Assembly (NCBI GenBank): GCA_028698975.1
Contig: JAQVVK010000062.1
Location: forward strand, 1 to 11,237
DNA: 11,237 nucleotides
Reading direction: 5' to 3'
DNA from: Victivallaceae bacterium
GTDB taxonomy: Bacteria > Verrucomicrobiota > Lentisphaeria > Victivallales > Victivallaceae
The notes beneath the pieces were generated by a model. It had not been told where the DNA came from. It saw only the letters and a list, made by a program, of their open reading frames with translations, and ran no database searches. The first letter of the stretch is position 1. Every line of letters starts with the position of its first letter. Of the stretch, positions 1 through 6,171 are shown one piece after another. The translations under genes were made by a program, and so were the position numbers.

Positions 1-200
1 AAGTGTTTGAGGAGTTTCTTCAGCATCATTTTGCCCCCGGCGAACTGGTGCCGGCGGTGGAGCGCATTCTCCCCGGCGGCTCCCGCCGGGCCGAAGTCGA
101 AGCCGGCATGGCCGAGGTAAAACAACTGCTGTCGCCGCGCAGCGACAGCGCGGCCAGACAAGCCGCGACCGTCTGCTATGACGCATTGATCGGAGACTGA
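1..200 (+). CDS. lpxB: Lipid-A-disaccharide synthase, C-terminal end (partial)
   Basis: Only the last ~65 codons are present; the gene enters from the left edge in frame (first whole codon at 3) and stops with TGA at 198-200. The visible peptide reads as the C-terminal tail of LpxB (GT19). It has an 'EFLQHHFAPGELV' segment, like the family's 'E.IQ...TPE.L', then a helix with 'ERILPGGSRRAEVEAGMAEV' and a 'LL.....SAARQAA' ending. LpxB joins UDP-2,3-diacylglucosamine to lipid X at the inner face of the cytoplasmic membrane during lipid A synthesis, so the organism should make lipopolysaccharide. The next gene starts 5 bp after the stop, which implies co-transcription with an ArnT-like glycosyltransferase. 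The family call rests on the tail alone; the GT19 catalytic residues lie outside the window. Confidence 0.72.
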   Translation, partial: VFEEFLQHHFAPGELVPAVERILPGGSRRAEVEAGMAEVKQLLSPRSDSAARQAATVCYDALIGD

Positions 201-205
201 CCGCC

Positions 206-1855
206 ATGGGCGTTTATACTGAAAGATCCCTGTCAAGAGTCACCGGCTTCATATTGCTGGCGATCTCTTTTGCCGCGCTGTTTCAGCCGTGGAACCTCGA
301 AATGCGGGAATTTTTCAAGCTGGAGGGGTTGTACGCCGCCTGCGCCGACGAGTTGACTTCGGTCTTTTCGGTAGTCACCGCCCACGGGGTGGTGATCCAA
401 AACGGATTTCCGCTGTTTCCGGCCGCCGGGATGCTGCTCAACCGCGTCTGCGGTCTGCCGATGGAAACGGCGTTGCGACTTACTTCGATCATCATGCTGG
501 CCGCTTCAACCGTGATGATCTACTTTGCGGCGGCCAGCGACCGCACTCCGCGCGCCGGAATGGTGGCGGCGGCGATGTATTTCAGCACAATACTTGTCAT
601 GGAAAAGGGCGGCGAGGGCTACCCGACCACCATGAGCGCGTTTTTTCTGCTGGCGGCGCAATTATTGTTCTTTCAATTCGGATTCCGGCGCAGCAACTGG
701 AGCGCGGCATGGATTGTTTCGCTCGGTCTAATGGTGTTCGCCTTCTTCTCGGGAGGGTTCCTCGCTCTGGTATATTTCGTCTTTCCCATGCTGTTTCTGC
801 AAAGACCGCTGTCGGTGCGATCCAAGTTCCGCAAGCCGGGCTTTGCCATCGGCATACTGATGCTGACCCTGCCGATAGCGGCGTGGGGGCTGGCCTGTTG
901 GAACCTGTCGCAAAAAATGCAGTTTCTGTACATCTGGTGGGGCGATACGAGCATGGCCAGATACCTGATCGACGTGGCGGTGTTTCCGTGCGAACTGCCT
1001 TTCAGACTGCTGCCGTGGAGCATTATCGCGTGGCTGCCGTTTTGCGTGATGCTGCAATCGCTCGACACCACCCCGATTTACAGCCGTTATCTGCGTACGC
1101 TCACCATACCGACCCTTGTCCTGCTGTGGCTGATGCCAGATACAACGCCGCGCGAGATCATCTATCTTCTGGGGCCGTTGTCGATATTGGTCGGCATAAA
1201 CTACGACATCGGTATGCGCCGTTACGGCACCAAGCTGCGCAACGGCATACTGAAGCTGGCCGGGTGGACGGTCGCAAGCATGGCGGTCGCCATGGTGGTG
1301 CTCTGCCTTATATCCTATGAATTGCTGAGTTTGTTTGTACGGGTTTCGCTGAGCATCGATTTTTGCCGCACGCCTGAGTACCGTATGTTTGCGCTGGGGG
1401 CCGGGCTGGTGCTGGTCGTGCTGGCGATCGTGCTTTCGCGCGGAGTAAAGACCAATCCGGTCTGGATGACGCTGCTGCTGACCTCGGTCGGCATCGGCAT
1501 TTTTTACTGGTCGGTGCTCCAGCCGTATCGTGCGCAGGAGCGCAGCCAGCGCGAGATGGGGCAAGCCATCCGAACCGCGCTCAAAGCGGAGAAAACCGAC
1601 CTCATATACAAAGACAACATCACCGGGTTGTACGGCGAACTCTATTATTCCGGCTGCAAGGCGGTAAATCTGACCGATCTCGAAAACATGCCGCAAAAGC
1701 AGATCGTCTATCTATTGGGTGCCGAATTTCCGCAACAGCCCAATCGGGAGTGGACCAATCTGCTGCCCCCGGACTTCTCGTATCGCGATCACCGGCTGTT
1801 CCTCTGGAAAGGAGTGCTGCACGCTGAAGAAAATCTTACCCGTGTTTCGGAATGA
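206..1855 (+). CDS. ArnT-like (PMT_2/GT83-type) integral membrane glycosyltransferase
   Basis: The product is a 549-residue polytopic membrane protein with about 12 hydrophobic segments, the first at residues 13-27, and a soluble tail after about residue 450. It looks like a GT-C fold enzyme of the dolichyl-phosphate-mannose mannosyltransferase/ArnT group. The first large loop has 'KLEGLYAACADEL' around E40, which parallels the 'DE.RYAE..REM' catalytic loop of ArnT. The later 'NGFPLFPAAGMLL' parallels the family's 'KPPL.YWL'. Such enzymes transfer a sugar from an undecaprenyl- or dolichyl-phosphate donor at the outer face of the inner membrane; in ArnT the acceptor is lipid A. A GGAG ribosome-binding site lies at 192-195. 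The 5-bp gap after lpxB supports a role in lipid A or LPS decoration, but the sugar and acceptor cannot be read from the sequence. The catalytic loop is divergent, so this could be another PMT_2 family member. Confidence 0.68.
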   Translation: MGVYTERSLSRVTGFILLAISFAALFQPWNLEMREFFKLEGLYAACADELTSVFSVVTAHGVVIQNGFPLFPAAGMLLNRVCGLPMETALRLTSIIMLAASTVMIYFAAASDRTPRAGMVAAAMYFSTILVMEKGGEGYPTTMSAFFLLAAQLLFFQFGFRRSNWSAAWIVSLGLMVFAFFSGGFLALVYFVFPMLFLQRPLSVRSKFRKPGFAIGILMLTLPIAAWGLACWNLSQKMQFLYIWWGDTSMARYLIDVAVFPCELPFRLLPWSIIAWLPFCVMLQSLDTTPIYSRYLRTLTIPTLVLLWLMPDTTPREIIYLLGPLSILVGINYDIGMRRYGTKLRNGILKLAGWTVASMAVAMVVLCLISYELLSLFVRVSLSIDFCRTPEYRMFALGAGLVLVVLAIVLSRGVKTNPVWMTLLLTSVGIGIFYWSVLQPYRAQERSQREMGQAIRTALKAEKTDLIYKDNITGLYGELYYSGCKAVNLTDLENMPQKQIVYLLGAEFPQQPNREWTNLLPPDFSYRDHRLFLWKGVLHAEENLTRVSE

Positions 1856-1915
1856 TCTTTTCAAATTTTGCACTTTAGCATGATTTGCGCGACATTGCAA
1901 ACAGGAAATATTATC

Positions 1916-3361
1916 ATGAACAATTCGATTATTCTTGACCCTGATTACATCCCTTCTCCCGGCGAAAGCCAACCGTCGCTTACACCTTTTCTGCTGGCGG
2001 GCAAGGCCATCCGCCCCGCCGTGCTGGTGATTCCGGGCGGCGGCTACGGCTGTGTCTGCGAACCAAGCGAGGGCAGCCCGATCGCCCGCCGTTTCAACCA
2101 GCTCGGATTTCACGCTTTTGTGCTTGATTACCGGGTTTCGCCCCACCGTTGGCCGGAGCCGCAGCAGGACGCGATGGCGGCCATGCGGCAAATCCGCGCC
2201 CGGGCGGCGGAGTGGCATGTCGAGCCGCATTCGGTAGCCGTCTGCGGCTTTTCGGCGGGGGCTCATTTGGCCGCGTCTCTCGGTACGCTGTGCGACCGGC
2301 TCGACGCCTGGGGCAAAGATTGCCGCCCCGACGCCATGCTGCTCGCCTACGGGGTGTTGTCGCTGGAGTCATGGAGCCACGTCGAAACGGCGCGAAATCT
2401 GCTGGGCGAACATTTAGAGGAGCTGGGCAAAGAACTGTCCACCACCTTGCATGTGACGGCGGCCACGCCTCCGGCATATGTCTGGCACACTTTTGAGGAT
2501 CAGATCGTGCCATACCGCAACAGCGTGGAATTTGCCGCCGCAATGCGCAAGGCGGGGCGGCCGTGCGAACTGCATATTTTCCCGCACGGTCCGCACGGCA
2601 TGCAGTTGGGGTACGACTGCGATGACATCGCGCAATGGCCGGAGCAGGCCAAACTGTTTCTTGCCGGCAGCTGCGGATTTCGTTTCCCGGAGGACAAGCC
2701 GGGGCGCACCGTGGTGCTGACCTTTGACGACTCCTGCAAAAGTCACCTTTACAATGTCGCGCCGATACTGAAAAAATACGGATTTAGGGCCACGTTCTTC
2801 ATCTGCCGTTTTTCGGAGGGGTGGATGTCAAAAAATGCCGACGCCCTGATGACCGGCGACGAAATAAGACAATTATACGATCAAGGTTTTGAGATCGGCA
2901 ATCATTGCTGGACCCACCCCAATCTGCAAACCATGTCCCTTGCCGAATGCGAAAACGACATCACGGCAATGCAGGATTTTCTGGGAGGTATCGGCATAAC
3001 GCCCCGCTGTTTCGCCTACCCCGGCGGGCCGGTGACCGATGGGGTGATACCGATGCTGCGCGACGAGTTCAACTTCAAACTGGCGCGGGCGGTTCTGCCC
3101 GGCACATGGAGCAAAATTAGCGATCCATATCGTCTGCCCTCCATCGCGCTGCAGCACGACGACACACTGGCGTTTCACATCGCCGTAGCCAACGCGGAGC
3201 CCGGAGCGGCGCAAGTTCTGGTGTTTCACGGGGTGCCTGACACGGTGCACGAGCATGTGACCAATTCGGTGGAATTTTTCGCCAAGTGCATGGAGCACTT
3301 ATATTTAAACCATTGTCATGTGATCGGTATGGAAGAATACTTTGATTCACTTCAGAGTTGA
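1916..3361 (+). CDS. Two-domain carbohydrate esterase: alpha/beta hydrolase (acetyl esterase-like) fused to NodB/CE4 polysaccharide deacetylase
   Basis: The product is 481 residues. Residues ~1-255 form an alpha/beta hydrolase of the BD-FAE/acetyl-xylan-esterase type: an oxyanion segment 'PGGGYG' (40-45), nucleophile elbow 'GFSAG' with S113, a likely acid D195 and a likely base H224 or H227. Residues ~262-475 form a NodB-type CE4 deacetylase: 'TFDD' (269-272; D271 base, D272 metal), metal ligands H330 and H334 in 'NHCWTHPNL', the 'FAYPGG' variant (366-371) of motif 3, and 'VFHGV' (436-440) with H438. Both active sites look intact. There is no signal peptide, so the protein is probably cytoplasmic and would deacylate imported acetylated sugars; that is inference. 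ATG 1916 is preferred over TTG 1868 because AGGAA lies at 1903-1907 and the 16 extra residues resemble neither domain. The gap after the glycosyltransferase gene is 60 bp, so the two may or may not share a transcript. Confidence 0.82.
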   Translation: MNNSIILDPDYIPSPGESQPSLTPFLLAGKAIRPAVLVIPGGGYGCVCEPSEGSPIARRFNQLGFHAFVLDYRVSPHRWPEPQQDAMAAMRQIRARAAEWHVEPHSVAVCGFSAGAHLAASLGTLCDRLDAWGKDCRPDAMLLAYGVLSLESWSHVETARNLLGEHLEELGKELSTTLHVTAATPPAYVWHTFEDQIVPYRNSVEFAAAMRKAGRPCELHIFPHGPHGMQLGYDCDDIAQWPEQAKLFLAGSCGFRFPEDKPGRTVVLTFDDSCKSHLYNVAPILKKYGFRATFFICRFSEGWMSKNADALMTGDEIRQLYDQGFEIGNHCWTHPNLQTMSLAECENDITAMQDFLGGIGITPRCFAYPGGPVTDGVIPMLRDEFNFKLARAVLPGTWSKISDPYRLPSIALQHDDTLAFHIAVANAEPGAAQVLVFHGVPDTVHEHVTNSVEFFAKCMEHLYLNHCHVIGMEEYFDSLQS

Positions 3362-3389
3362 GATCATTGTTTCCAAAACAAATTAATAA

Positions 3390-3408
3390 ATAATAATGAT
3401 AATTATAC
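3390..3408 (+). promoter_or_regulatory. Fur/PerR-like operator upstream of rubrerythrin
   Basis: This 19-bp AT-rich stretch matches the classical E. coli Fur box (GATAATGATAATCATTATC) at 14 of 19 positions, including an unbroken run of 11. Its core is an inverted repeat, ATAAT-N4-ATTAT (3393-3406). It ends immediately before the predicted -35 element at 3409, where a bound repressor would block RNA polymerase. Fur-family regulators (Fur, PerR) commonly control rubrerythrins. Which one binds here cannot be told from the site, and AT-rich intergenic DNA can give such matches by chance. Confidence 0.5.
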
Positions 3409-3437
3409 TTGAAAATTTCCACCAGTTCAGCTATATT
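3409..3437 (+). promoter_or_regulatory. Sigma-70-type promoter of the rubrerythrin gene
   Basis: TTGAAA at 3409-3414 is separated by 17 bp from TATATT at 3432-3437. This gives a start near 3444 and a leader of roughly 67 nt before the ATG at 3511. The Fur-like box abuts the -35 element, and the AGGTGG ribosome-binding site is at 3501-3506. The hexamer quality and ideal spacer make this one of the best promoters in the window. Confidence 0.65.
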
Positions 3438-3455
3438 AGTTGAAGTCAAACCGGA

Positions 3456-3481
3456 ACCCGGTCCAGTCGAAGCGACCGGGT
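3456..3481 (+). other. Leader hairpin in the rubrerythrin 5' untranslated region
   Basis: ACCCGGT (3456-3462) and ACCGGGT (3475-3481) are perfect 7-bp inverted arms around a 12-nt loop. An outer ACC/GGT pairing (3450-3452 with 3485-3487) could extend it with an internal bulge. It lies in the predicted leader, about 20 nt upstream of the ribosome-binding site. No T run follows, so it is not an intrinsic terminator. It may stabilise the mRNA or bind a regulator; the function is unknown. Confidence 0.4.
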
Positions 3482-3510
3482 CATGGTCAAAAAAATTGAA
3501 AGGTGGAAAA

Positions 3511-4059
3511 ATGAAGTACGTTTGCAGTGTATGCGGTTATGTTTATGAAGGCAACAATCCCCCGGCCAAGTGTCCGCAGTGCGGAGCTCCCGCCGCCAAG
3601 TTCGTCAAACCGGCGGAAGCGGCCAAAGCCGCGTGGGCCTGCGAGCACACCGTAGCCGGCACCGACGGCCTCGACCCGGAAGTGGTCGCCGGCCTCAAGG
3701 CCAACTTCAGCGGCGAATGCTGCGAGGTAGGCATGTATCTTGCCATGAGCCGTCAGGCCGACCGCGAGGGCTACCCGGAAATCGCCGAGGCCTACAAGCG
3801 TTATGCGTTTGAGGAAGCCGAGCACGCGTCGAAATTCGCCGAACTGCTGGGCGAAGTCCTGACCTCGGATACCCGCCGCAATCTCGAAATGCGTGCCGAG
3901 GCCGAGGGCGGCGCCTGCGCCGGCAAGCTCCAACTGGCCAAACGCGCCAAGGAGCTGGGTTATGACGCCATTCACGACACCGTGCACGAAATGGCCAAAG
4001 ACGAAGCCCGTCACGGAGCCGGATTCACCGGCCTCCTGAAGCGCTACTTCGGCAAATAA
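3511..4059 (+). CDS. Reverse rubrerythrin (N-terminal rubredoxin, C-terminal diiron domain)
   Basis: The product has 182 residues. The rubredoxin-like iron site is at the N-terminus, with C5, C8, C21 and C24 in two CxxC pairs. The ferritin-like four-helix domain follows, with candidate diiron ligands E69 or E72, E102 and H105 in 'EEAEH', E160, and E165 and H168 in 'KDEARH'. Classical rubrerythrin has the opposite domain order. This arrangement and length match the reverse rubrerythrins of anaerobes such as Clostridium, which act as NAD(P)H-driven peroxidases with electron-transfer partners. The expected role is cytoplasmic removal of hydrogen peroxide and oxygen. ATG 3511 is chosen because AGGTGG lies at 3501-3506 and translation begins directly at the rubredoxin '[10 protein letters not shown]'. 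An in-frame TTG at 3409 lies inside the -35 element and adds 34 unrelated residues. The gene is monocistronic, with its own promoter, Fur/PerR-like box and terminator. Extra cysteines (C44, C70, C71, C136) are present. Confidence 0.92.
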   Translation: MKYVCSVCGYVYEGNNPPAKCPQCGAPAAKFVKPAEAAKAAWACEHTVAGTDGLDPEVVAGLKANFSGECCEVGMYLAMSRQADREGYPEIAEAYKRYAFEEAEHASKFAELLGEVLTSDTRRNLEMRAEAEGGACAGKLQLAKRAKELGYDAIHDTVHEMAKDEARHGAGFTGLLKRYFGK

Positions 4060-4080
4060 CCGATCCTTTAACCAGCATCG

Positions 4081-4121
4081 TCGCCGCCCTGCGAAGCCAT
4101 CGCCGGGCGGCGATTTTTTTT
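4081..4121 (+). terminator. Rho-independent terminator after rubrerythrin
   Basis: TCGCCGCCC (4081-4089) pairs perfectly with GGGCGGCGA (4105-4113), a 9-bp GC-rich stem with a 15-nt loop, followed directly by eight T residues (4114-4121). It lies 22 bp past the rubrerythrin stop codon. It isolates that gene from the antiporter gene downstream. Confidence 0.93.
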
Positions 4122-4165
4122 GCGGATAAGATGCAAAAAATTCAATCCGGTCAACCGATCGCTTC

Positions 4166-4194
4166 TTGAAAAAAAAGGTCTGGCAAAGTATATT
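4166..4194 (+). promoter_or_regulatory. Sigma-70-type promoter of the antiporter gene
   Basis: TTGAAA (4166-4171), a 17-bp spacer and TATATT (4189-4194) predict a start near 4201 and a leader of about 86 nt. Hexamers and spacer length are identical to the rubrerythrin promoter. I see no Fur-like box next to it and no riboswitch I can recognise in the leader. Confidence 0.6.
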
Positions 4195-4286
4195 ATTTTG
4201 ACCGTTCGATAAGTTCAACCATGATCGATCGGCCTTAGCCCGTTTCAATAACCGACACCGCCGCATTAACAGAGGGACAACACGTC

Positions 4287-5795
4287 GTGGAACTATACAT
4301 AACTCTTGCCGTATTCGCCTTTTTGACGCTCATCTGCCTGCTCTCAAGCAAGCTCTCGAGCCATATAAATATGCCGTGTCTGCTGTTGTTTCTCGCCGTC
4401 GGCATGCTGGCCGGAAGCGAGGGTATCGGCGGGATCGGTTTCGACAACGCGGCAGCGGCCAATTCGCTGGGTTCGATCGCGCTGGCGTTCATCCTGTTTT
4501 CGGGCGGCTTCGACACCGAGTGGAAATCGGTGAAGCCGGTGTTTCGCACCGGCGGACTGCTGTCCAGTCTCGGAGTCCTGTTGACCGCGCTGCTCACCGG
4601 ACTTTTCGCCTGGTGGATATGCAAACTGCTCGCGCCGACCAATGAAATACCGCTGTCATGGTGTTTCCTGCTGGGTTCGATCATTTCGTCAACCGATGCG
4701 GCGGCGGTGTTTTCGATACTGCGTTCACGCAGCGTCAGTCTGCGCGGCAAACTCCGGCCGCTGCTGGAGCTGGAGTCGGGAAGCAACGACCCGATGGCCG
4801 CCTTTCTTACCGTATTCATGACCGGAGTAATCACCTCCGAAACCGCCGCCGGAGGCGCGCCGATGCCGCCTTTCGAGTATCTGATGATCCTGCCGATGTT
4901 TGCCATAAAGATGTCGATCGGCCTGTGCTCCGGCTGGCTGATCGGGCGCGGCGCGGTCTGGCTTTACAACCGGATCAACTTCGAATACAACGGGCTTTAT
5001 TATGTGCTTGGGGTGGTGGCGGTGCTCACTTCGTTCTCGGTGACCGAGCTGATCTACGGCAACGGTTTCATGGCGGTATATACCGCCGGGATGGTGATGG
5101 GCAACCGGAGGTTTGTGTTTCACAACGGCGTCGGCAAATTCTATGACGGCATTGCCTGGATGATGCAGGTTGTGTTGTTCAGCATGCTGGGATTGCTGGC
5201 GTTTCCGTCGCAGGTCTGGTCGGCCAAATGGCTGGGGCTGGCCATTGCGGTGTTTCTCATGGTGATTGCCCGGCCGCTGGCGACATTCATCTGCATGTGG
5301 CGCAGCGGATTTTCGCTTCGCGAGCAGACTTTGGTGTCGTGGATCGGTCTGCGCGGCGGCGCGCCGATCATGCTGGCCACCTTTCCGTTGATGGCGGGAG
5401 TTTCACAATCGGCGTTGATGTTTCACATCGTATTCTTCATCGTCATAACCTCAGTGCTGCTTCAGGGCATGACCATCATGCCGATGGCGCGTCTGCTCGG
5501 TCTGGATGCTCCGCTGCGCAAAACTCCGCGCATCCCGCTTTCCATAGAGGAGACCGGCGACAAGAGCACGATTTCCCGCGAACTCATCGCGTCGGAAGGT
5601 ATCGACCATCGCTCATTGGCCGAAATCAAACTGCCGGAAGGGGCGTTGATCCTGCTGATCCGGCGCGACGAAAAGATCATCATCCCGCGCGGCGACACCC
5701 GCTTGGCGGAGGGGGACGTGCTGACCGTCATGGGAAGCCCGGAAGCCGTGCACGAATGCGCGACAAAGTTTTCGATTCTGCCCGACGAGGCATAA
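4287..5795 (+). CDS. NhaP2/CvrA-type K+(Na+)/H+ antiporter with C-terminal TrkA-C domain
   Basis: The product is 502 residues. Residues ~1-405 form a multi-helix CPA1 sodium/proton exchanger domain: 'LLSSKLSS' (18-25), 'LFLAVGMLAG' (34-43), 'ALAFILFSGG' (65-74), 'SSTDAAAVFS' (134-143; D137 equivalent to the family's transport aspartate) and 'ESGSNDPM' (163-170; the ND pair). Residues ~428-500 look like a TrkA-C/RCK-C ligand-binding domain ('GALILLIRRDEKIIIPRGDT', '...GDVLTVMGS'). This order is that of NhaP2 (CvrA), an inner-membrane antiporter that expels K+ or Na+ for protons and helps with pH and cell-volume control. Published NhaP2 proteins are longer (about 575 residues), so a further C-terminal extension is missing here. 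Translation starts at GTG 4287 with AGAGGGA at 4271-4277. It is a single-gene unit with its own promoter; no clear terminator was found after it. Confidence 0.87.
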   Translation: MELYITLAVFAFLTLICLLSSKLSSHINMPCLLLFLAVGMLAGSEGIGGIGFDNAAAANSLGSIALAFILFSGGFDTEWKSVKPVFRTGGLLSSLGVLLTALLTGLFAWWICKLLAPTNEIPLSWCFLLGSIISSTDAAAVFSILRSRSVSLRGKLRPLLELESGSNDPMAAFLTVFMTGVITSETAAGGAPMPPFEYLMILPMFAIKMSIGLCSGWLIGRGAVWLYNRINFEYNGLYYVLGVVAVLTSFSVTELIYGNGFMAVYTAGMVMGNRRFVFHNGVGKFYDGIAWMMQVVLFSMLGLLAFPSQVWSAKWLGLAIAVFLMVIARPLATFICMWRSGFSLREQTLVSWIGLRGGAPIMLATFPLMAGVSQSALMFHIVFFIVITSVLLQGMTIMPMARLLGLDAPLRKTPRIPLSIEETGDKSTISRELIASEGIDHRSLAEIKLPEGALILLIRRDEKIIIPRGDTRLAEGDVLTVMGSPEAVHECATKFSILPDEA

Positions 5796-5911
5796 AAAAC
5801 GATATTTCCGGCCGGTTATGCAGAATATATTTCCCGGCAAGCGACGGGAAAGCCCACCAAGGAAGGGGTTGCAATCGACTTTTGCATGACCGGCGATTCA
5901 GGTATCCGGGC

Positions 5912-5919
5912 AAAAAAAA
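5912..5919 (-). terminator. T tract directly after tRNA-Glu
   Basis: On the minus strand eight T residues follow immediately after the encoded CCA. The acceptor/T-arm of the tRNA could act as the upstream stem, as in some short tRNA transcription units. No separate hairpin is present, so this is a weak call. Confidence 0.35.
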
Positions 5920-5995
5920 TGGCATCTCCAATGGGAGTCGAACCCATGTTGCCGGGATGAGAACCCGGTGTCCTAGGCCACTAGACGATGGAGAC
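5920..5995 (-). tRNA. tRNA-Glu (anticodon CTC)
   Basis: A complete 76-nt cloverleaf folds on the minus strand. The acceptor stem GTCTCCA/TGGAGAT is closed by a G-T wobble. The D arm is GTCT...AGGAC. The anticodon stem CCGGG/CCCGG encloses the loop TTCTCAT, giving anticodon CTC (plus-strand bases 5959-5961). The T arm is ATGGG-TTCGACT-CCCAT. The discriminator is G and CCA is encoded in the DNA (5920-5922). It decodes GAG (Glu). Its own promoter lies at 6010-6037 and a T tract follows, so it appears to be a single-tRNA unit. Confidence 0.95.
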
Positions 5996-6009
5996 GCATA
6001 ACAGCGTAT

Positions 6010-6037
6010 AAGATAGCCCGTTTTGAAAAAAAGTCAA
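6010..6037 (-). promoter_or_regulatory. Promoter of tRNA-Glu
   Basis: Read on the minus strand, TTGACT (6037-6032) is followed after 16 bp by TATCTT (6015-6010). The predicted start is near 6003, about 8 nt before the mature tRNA. It points away from the operon at 6172, so the two are divergent. Confidence 0.6.
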
Positions 6038-6056
6038 CCTCTTTGTGCAAAAAAAA

Positions 6057-6085
6057 TTGCATTTGACCATGTAACGGTGTAAATT
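6057..6085 (+). promoter_or_regulatory. Possible promoter of the 6172-9392 operon
   Basis: TTGCAT (6057-6062), a 17-bp spacer and TAAATT (6080-6085) give a modest sigma-70-like match with a start near 6092. The -35 overlaps the right arm of an inverted repeat, TGCAA-N6-TTGCA (6046-6061), which could be an operator. An alternative pairing, TTGACC (6063-6068) with TATACA (6091-6096), has a spacer that is too long (22 bp). Confidence 0.35.
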
Positions 6086-6171
6086 TTGCATATACAAGAC
6101 GGAGTTGCCCAACCCGGAGGTCGAAAAGATACGGCGGAAATTTTGGCAGCCCCCCTGTCCAGAGGAAATTC

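Larger units (their letters stand above)
5796..6171. other. 376-bp intergenic region carrying tRNA-Glu on the minus strand
   Basis: This is the largest stretch without a protein gene. It holds tRNA-Glu and its promoter on the minus strand, listed separately, and the leader of the operon starting at 6172. Between the antiporter stop and the tRNA there is one perfect small hairpin, TTCCCG (5831-5836) and CGGGAA (5845-5850) with an 8-nt loop. It has no T run on either side, so it is not a convincing terminator. An inverted repeat TGCAA-N6-TTGCA lies at 6046-6061. I see no protein gene or insertion element here. Confidence 0.6.

Noticed and set aside
728..1696. Minus-strand open frame (322 codons) antisense to the membrane glycosyltransferase.
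   Set aside because: The translation is rich in Gln, His and Arg and low in complexity, as expected of a shadow frame. The plus strand encodes a coherent membrane protein.
1868..1890. Possible sigma-54 promoter (TTGCAC ... TTGC) before the fused esterase.
   Set aside because: The spacing between the GC elements does not fit the -24/-12 layout, and the GG of the -24 element is missing.
1868..1915. Upstream TTG start extending the fused esterase by 16 residues.
   Set aside because: The extension is not signal-peptide-like or family-like, and an AGGAA ribosome-binding site lies just upstream of ATG 1916.
3367..3381. TTGTTT-CCA-AAACAA inverted repeat after the fused esterase as a terminator.
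   Set aside because: The stem is almost entirely A-T with a 3-nt loop and no T run after it, so it would be too weak to terminate transcription.
3487..4266. Minus-strand open frame (259 codons) antisense to the rubrerythrin.
   Set aside because: It covers the terminator and promoter regions and mirrors a clearly conserved rubrerythrin; there is no domain and no ribosome-binding site.
4201..4286. The antiporter leader as a riboswitch (c-di-AMP or cation sensing).
   Set aside because: The roughly 86-nt leader shows no recognisable conserved core or strong stems that I can see. A covariance-model search of 4195-4290 would be decisive.
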